Source: an uncultured Bacteroidales bacterium
Lineage (GTDB): Bacteria; Bacteroidota; Bacteroidia; Bacteroidales; UBA4417
DNA length: 8,266 nt
Reading direction: 5' to 3'
Assembly (NCBI GenBank): GCA_937965665.1
Contig: CALCJE010000319.1
Location: 1-8,266 of the forward strand
The translations under genes and the position numbers were made by a program. The notes under the pieces are model-generated. The model had not been told where the DNA came from, made no database searches, and worked only from the letters and a program-made list of their open reading frames with translations. This document shows, in pieces, positions 5,401 to 8,266 of the stretch. How positions within the stretch are numbered: the first letter of the stretch is position 1; every line of letters begins with the position of its first letter.

Positions 5401-8266
5401 TGCTGAAATTTTACGGGCCCTGGGGCGAAGAACGACAAAGAGAACAGACCATTAACGTTCCTTATAATTTCCTTCCCAAAGGCGAATTCCAGTATACTGC
5501 CGCCGGCGCGCTGGTGCAGGATACTGTTCAGAGTTTCTTTTCGCGAACCGAAGTAAATTACGGCATCAACCGGCATGTAACCGTAGGCGGCGGTTACGAA
5601 TACCTTTCATCAATTACATCGTCGCCATCAATACCATTTGTTACCGGCTCAGCCCAGATTTTTAATAATTTGCTGTTCAACGGGGAATATGCCTATGGCG
5701 TGCGAACCAAAGCGCTTTTCAGCTACAACACGCCCAACAATTTCGTTTTCGACATCGACTATACCAAATATGCGAACGAACAGAAAGCCATCATCTTCAA
5801 TTACCTCGAAGAAAGAAAAATAAGGATGTCGATCCCTGTAAAGATCAATAAATTTATGGCCTATACCCGTTTCTCGTACGGGCAGAATATCCTCAAGGAA
5901 ACAAACTATTCCACCGCCGAAGCTACCTTTTCAACCTTTGTAAAAGGGGTAAGTGCCAACTTCACAGGTAATGCCAACTGGCTTCGCTCGAACGACCTTT
6001 ATGTTTACGGGAACCTGGGCCTGGGTTTCCGCTTTTTCCGCACTTTATCCTTCCGCCCACAGGCGCAATACGATTTCACCAACAAGGAACTTGTTTTTAC
6101 CAAGGTTGAACTTGAAAATAACTTCTCACCTAAAGCAAATCTTTCGCTGGTGTGGGAAAACAACATACGCAACAACATCAACAGCGTTCAGCTCACATTC
6201 AGGTACGATTTTTCATTTGCACAAGCCAGCGTTAGCGCCTGGGTATCGAAAAACCGTGTAGTTACCGGGCAAAACGCCAGGGGAAGCTTCGCCTTTGGTA
6301 GCGGAAACGGAAGGATTATTGCCGATATGCGCACCCAGGTCGGAAGAGCAGGCTTGTCCATAGTTCCATTCCTCGATATTAACAATAACAACCTGCACGA
6401 CGACGATGAGCCAATGGTTTCGGGCCTCAATACGCGTATTAACGGCGGAAGAATTTTACCCGACTCCAGGGATTCCATTATCCGCATCATGGACCTGGAG
6501 CCATTTGCAAGCTATATGCTCGAATTTAGTGATACCCAGTTCGACAATATAGCATGGCAGATTAAAAATAAAACCATCAGCATTATGATGGACCCCAACC
6601 AGTTTAAGCTGCTCCTTATTCCTGTAAAGGTAATGGGCGAAATAAACGGTATGGTATACATCCGCAATGGCGCCAGCGTAAGGGCTCAGGGCCGTATACA
6701 GGTTAACATTTTTGACCAGGACGATAACCTTGTTGCCAGGACCCAGAGCGAATCGGATGGCTATTTTAATTACCTGGGACTTGCACCCGGAACTTATTAT
6801 GCCGAAGTTGACAAAGCGCAATTGGCAAAGCTGAAATATGTTTCGGTTCCTAAACGGTTTGATTTCGAAATTCATCAATCTGAAAACGGAGATATCATCG
6901 ATAATATCGAATTCCAGCTGATGAAACCGGTTGCTGAAACACAGGCAGTTGTTAAAGAAGAGCCAAAACCGGTGGTTGTTGAAGAAAAGAAGCCGGTTGT
7001 TGTTGAGGAAAAGAAACCGATTGTAAAAGAAGCAGTTGTAACCATTCCTCCGGCAGATATAGCCCCGGCAGCAACAGCTACCCACCAGTTCTTTATCCAG
7101 GCCGGTGCATTTAAAAATAAAAAGAATGCCGACCGCCTGGTGAAAGATCTGACAAAACTCACCTCGCAGAAATGGTTTATCGAAACCGAAGATGGTTGGT
7201 ACAAGGTACGCACCGGTTATTTCGGATCGCGGGAGGCTGCCAATTCAGCTAAGGAAACGCTGAATACCAAGGATATTTCATACTACATTTCCGAATTGCC
7301 CAATGCTGCGAACCAGGCTCAGCCACAGGCAGGTACCGAATTTGAACAGCACAAACAACAGGCAACAGAAACACAGAAACCTGAAGTAAAAACAACAAAA
7401 GAAACTGCTTCAACACCACTCATGGATTGTGACAGTGCCAATGTGAACAACGGGTATTTTGTACAGGCAGGAGCATTTATGATCAGGGCCAATGCCGAAA
7501 AACTTGCTGCCAAGCTGATCAAAGAAACCGGCAAGCCATGGTTTATTGCCTGCGGTAACGGTTTTTACAAGGTTCGGTTAGGGTATTTCACCACAAAGGA
7601 CGAAGCCCGGAAACTTGAAAAATCGCTCAGGTCGACAGGTATTAAGTTCTACGTGAATAAACCCAAGGGAGCAATCATAAAAGATCAGCCAAAAGCTGAA
7701 ACCTTGCCTGCAACACAAAAGCCTGCCGAAATACAGCCTGTTACAAAACCCGAAAAAGCTGCAGAAACAAAGGTAGTACCAACCCAGCTGCCCGAACAGA
7801 AAGAAAGCAAGCCAAAAGTTACCGAACCTGAAAAAACAAAAGAAACAAAGCCTGCTGAGATAATCCCAGTCAAGACTGTTAAAAAGACCAAGGACGGTAA
7901 AGTTGTGGTTCCGCCAATCGACGAGATCAGCAAGGCCGAACCTACCAAATTCTTTATACAGGCCGGTGCTTTCGACTCGAAGGTACATGCCGAGCGGCTG
8001 GCCAGCGACCTGTTGAAGCTAACCCTGAAACGCTGGTTTATTGTGTATGATGATGGGTTGTATAAAGTACGGCTTGGATACTTCACCAGCAAAGAAGCGG
8101 CCAAGCGTGTGGAAGAAACGCTCAACACCACTGAAGTTCCTTATTATGTTGACGGCATTTCGGATGTAGCAAGGCCAATTGAGCTGAAGGATATTCCTAA
8201 AGGGAAAGACCAGAAACAAAATAATGGTGATAACCCGAAGGAACTGAAAGGAAAGAAGAATAATGA
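5256..8266 (+). CDS. Usher-like protein, barrel and C-terminal part with three SPOR domains (3'-truncated)
   Basis: 1003 codons are open to the right edge with no stop; standing alone it could start at ATG 5268 or 5400, but it is the continuation of the gene at 4309. Numbered on the joined protein: 'EPGWTVELYINN' to 'FYGPWGEE' (about 326-375) is a beta-sandwich insert like a plug; 393-685 is a run of amphipathic strands rich in Tyr/Phe/Asn, as in a barrel, ending 'RYDFSFAQ..VSAW' and 'GQNARGSFAFGSG'; D690-E701 is a D-x-N-x-N...DDDEP motif; 773-874 is a carboxypeptidase-regulatory-like sandwich ('GRIQVNIFDQDDN', 'SDGYFNYLGLAPGTYY'). A Pro/Glu/Lys/Val linker follows, then three SPOR domains at 928-995, 1050-1117 and 1215-1282, joined by Lys/Pro/Thr-rich linkers. 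Usher C-terminal domains are periplasmic, so the SPOR domains could bind peptidoglycan (inference). The tail after the third is Lys/Asn-rich and probably near the end of the protein. Confidence 0.75.
6375..6413 (+). other. Asp/Asn-rich D-x-N-x-N...DDDEP motif after the barrel
   Basis: This reads F-L-D-I-N-N-N-N-L-H-D-D-D-E-P. In many bacterial ushers and SdrD-B-like domains the equivalent 'flD.NgNG..D.gEp' loop follows the barrel and begins a beta-sandwich. The spacing of Asp/Asn is that of a calcium-binding loop. Together with the preceding 'ARGSFAFGSG' it is one of the better signs that the protein is usher-related. Confidence 0.55.
6624..6929 (+). other. Carboxypeptidase-regulatory-like beta-sandwich
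   Basis: About 102 residues with the prealbumin-like pattern: 'VMGEINGMVYI', 'GRIQVNIFDQDDNLVARTQSE', 'SDGYFNYLGLAPGTYYAEVD' and a closing 'DNIEFQLMKP'. The S/D-G-Y-F-x-x-x-x-L-x-P-G-x-Y core is characteristic. It would be the periplasmic C-terminal domain of the usher-like protein, placed between barrel and cell-wall-binding tail. Confidence 0.65.
6969..7016 (+). repeat. Two tandem 24-bp repeats encoding PVVVEEKK
   Basis: Units at 6969-6992 and 6993-7016 differ by few bases and both encode P-V-V-V-E-E-K-K; a partial third unit (P-I-V) follows. They form the charged Pro-rich linker between the regulatory-like domain and the first SPOR domain. Such linkers are typical of periplasm-spanning proteins. 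The repeat could vary in copy number. Confidence 0.75.
7089..7292 (+). repeat. SPOR domain 1
   Basis: 68 residues opening FFIQAGAF, with 'ADRLVKDL' helix, 'KWFIETEDGWYKVRTGYF' and closing 'ISYYIS'. SPOR hallmarks are the N-terminal 'f.vQ.GaF' strand, the helix with 'A..l...L', and the 'g.y.VR.GyF....eA' strand-turn-helix. By hand count 40 of 68 positions equal SPOR 3 and 27 of 68 equal SPOR 2 without gaps. SPOR domains bind septal or denuded peptidoglycan. Confidence 0.9.
7455..7658 (+). repeat. SPOR domain 2
   Basis: 68 residues opening YFVQAGAF, with 'AEKLAAKL', 'PWFIACGNGFYKVRLGYF' and closing 'IKFYVN'. It aligns without gaps to the other two copies (34 of 68 identical to SPOR 3 by hand count) and is the most diverged from SPOR 1. 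Unlike the others it contains a cysteine (1082 of the joined protein), with another (1041) just before the domain. Confidence 0.9.
7950..8153 (+). repeat. SPOR domain 3
   Basis: 68 residues opening FFIQAGAF, with 'AERLASDL', 'RWFIVYDDGLYKVRLGYF' and closing 'VPYYVD'. Its start is nearly the same at DNA level as that of SPOR 1. It follows a linker of nearly 100 residues rich in Lys, Pro, Thr and Glu (7659-7949) and is followed by a short Lys/Asn-rich tail to the window end. Confidence 0.9.

Noticed and set aside
5638..6261. Small + strand frames at 5638-5823 and 5953-6261
   Set aside because: They are out-of-frame readings of the barrel region; the frame starting at 5256 is open through both and has amphipathic strand patterns.
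6456..7085. Long minus-strand open frame with Phe/Asn-rich low-complexity start
   Set aside because: It lies opposite the usher-like coding frame; its composition is the complement of the Lys/Glu/Val linker codons and it shows no domain or signal.
7578..8131. Overlapping minus-strand open frames opposite the SPOR region
   Set aside because: They arise because the Lys/Pro/Thr/Glu-rich + strand seldom contains reverse stop codons; the + strand encodes three clear SPOR domains.
8261..8266. TAATGA at the right edge as the stop of the usher-like gene
   Set aside because: Both stops are in a different frame from the one coding for SPOR 3 and the tail, which continues as AAT-AAT-GA past the edge. 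Only another indel after about 8222 would make them the real stop; the Lys/Asn-rich tail suggests the end is near, but I cannot show it.

Overview
The window looks like Bacteroidota DNA (Bacteroidales- or Sphingobacteriales-like). It ends one large protein with a type IX secretion (T9SS) type A sorting domain, carries PKD/Ig-like domains of the 'AGPDQ..C' type common in that phylum, and shows signal peptides cut before Gln without obvious Shine-Dalgarno sites. All supported genes are on the + strand and packed head to tail. No intergenic stretch exceeds 3 bases, and I see no RNA genes, insertion sequences, CRISPR arrays, terminators or internal promoters.

Layout. Positions 2-3781 hold the 3' part of a giant secreted, repeat-rich surface protein; its start lies before the window. 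Positions 3778-4305 overlap its stop by ATGA and encode a small exported DUF4402-like protein, resembling spore-coat-U/archaic-type pilin subunits. Three bases later, at 4309, begins a large outer-membrane usher-like protein that runs off the right edge. Its frame is broken once: the N-terminal part is read in one frame to about 5255, and everything after 5256 continues without a stop in the next frame to 8266. Supplying one base at 5254-5256 gives a continuous product of at least about 1319 residues.

The most notable feature is the architecture of this third protein: signal peptide, usher N-terminal-like domain, beta-barrel region with an inserted plug-like segment, a 'D-x-N-x-N...D-x-E-P' segment and a carboxypeptidase-regulatory-like beta-sandwich, then a long Pro/Lys/Glu-rich tail with three SPOR (peptidoglycan-binding type) domains. 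The C-terminal domains of classical ushers are periplasmic, so the SPOR array would sit where it can grip the cell wall.

Working model (inference): a cotranscribed surface-fibre module in which an usher-like pore assembles a DUF4402 subunit and is tethered to peptidoglycan through SPOR domains, while a T9SS-exported adhesin is made from the same transcript. No periplasmic chaperone gene is in the window; one would be expected just outside it.
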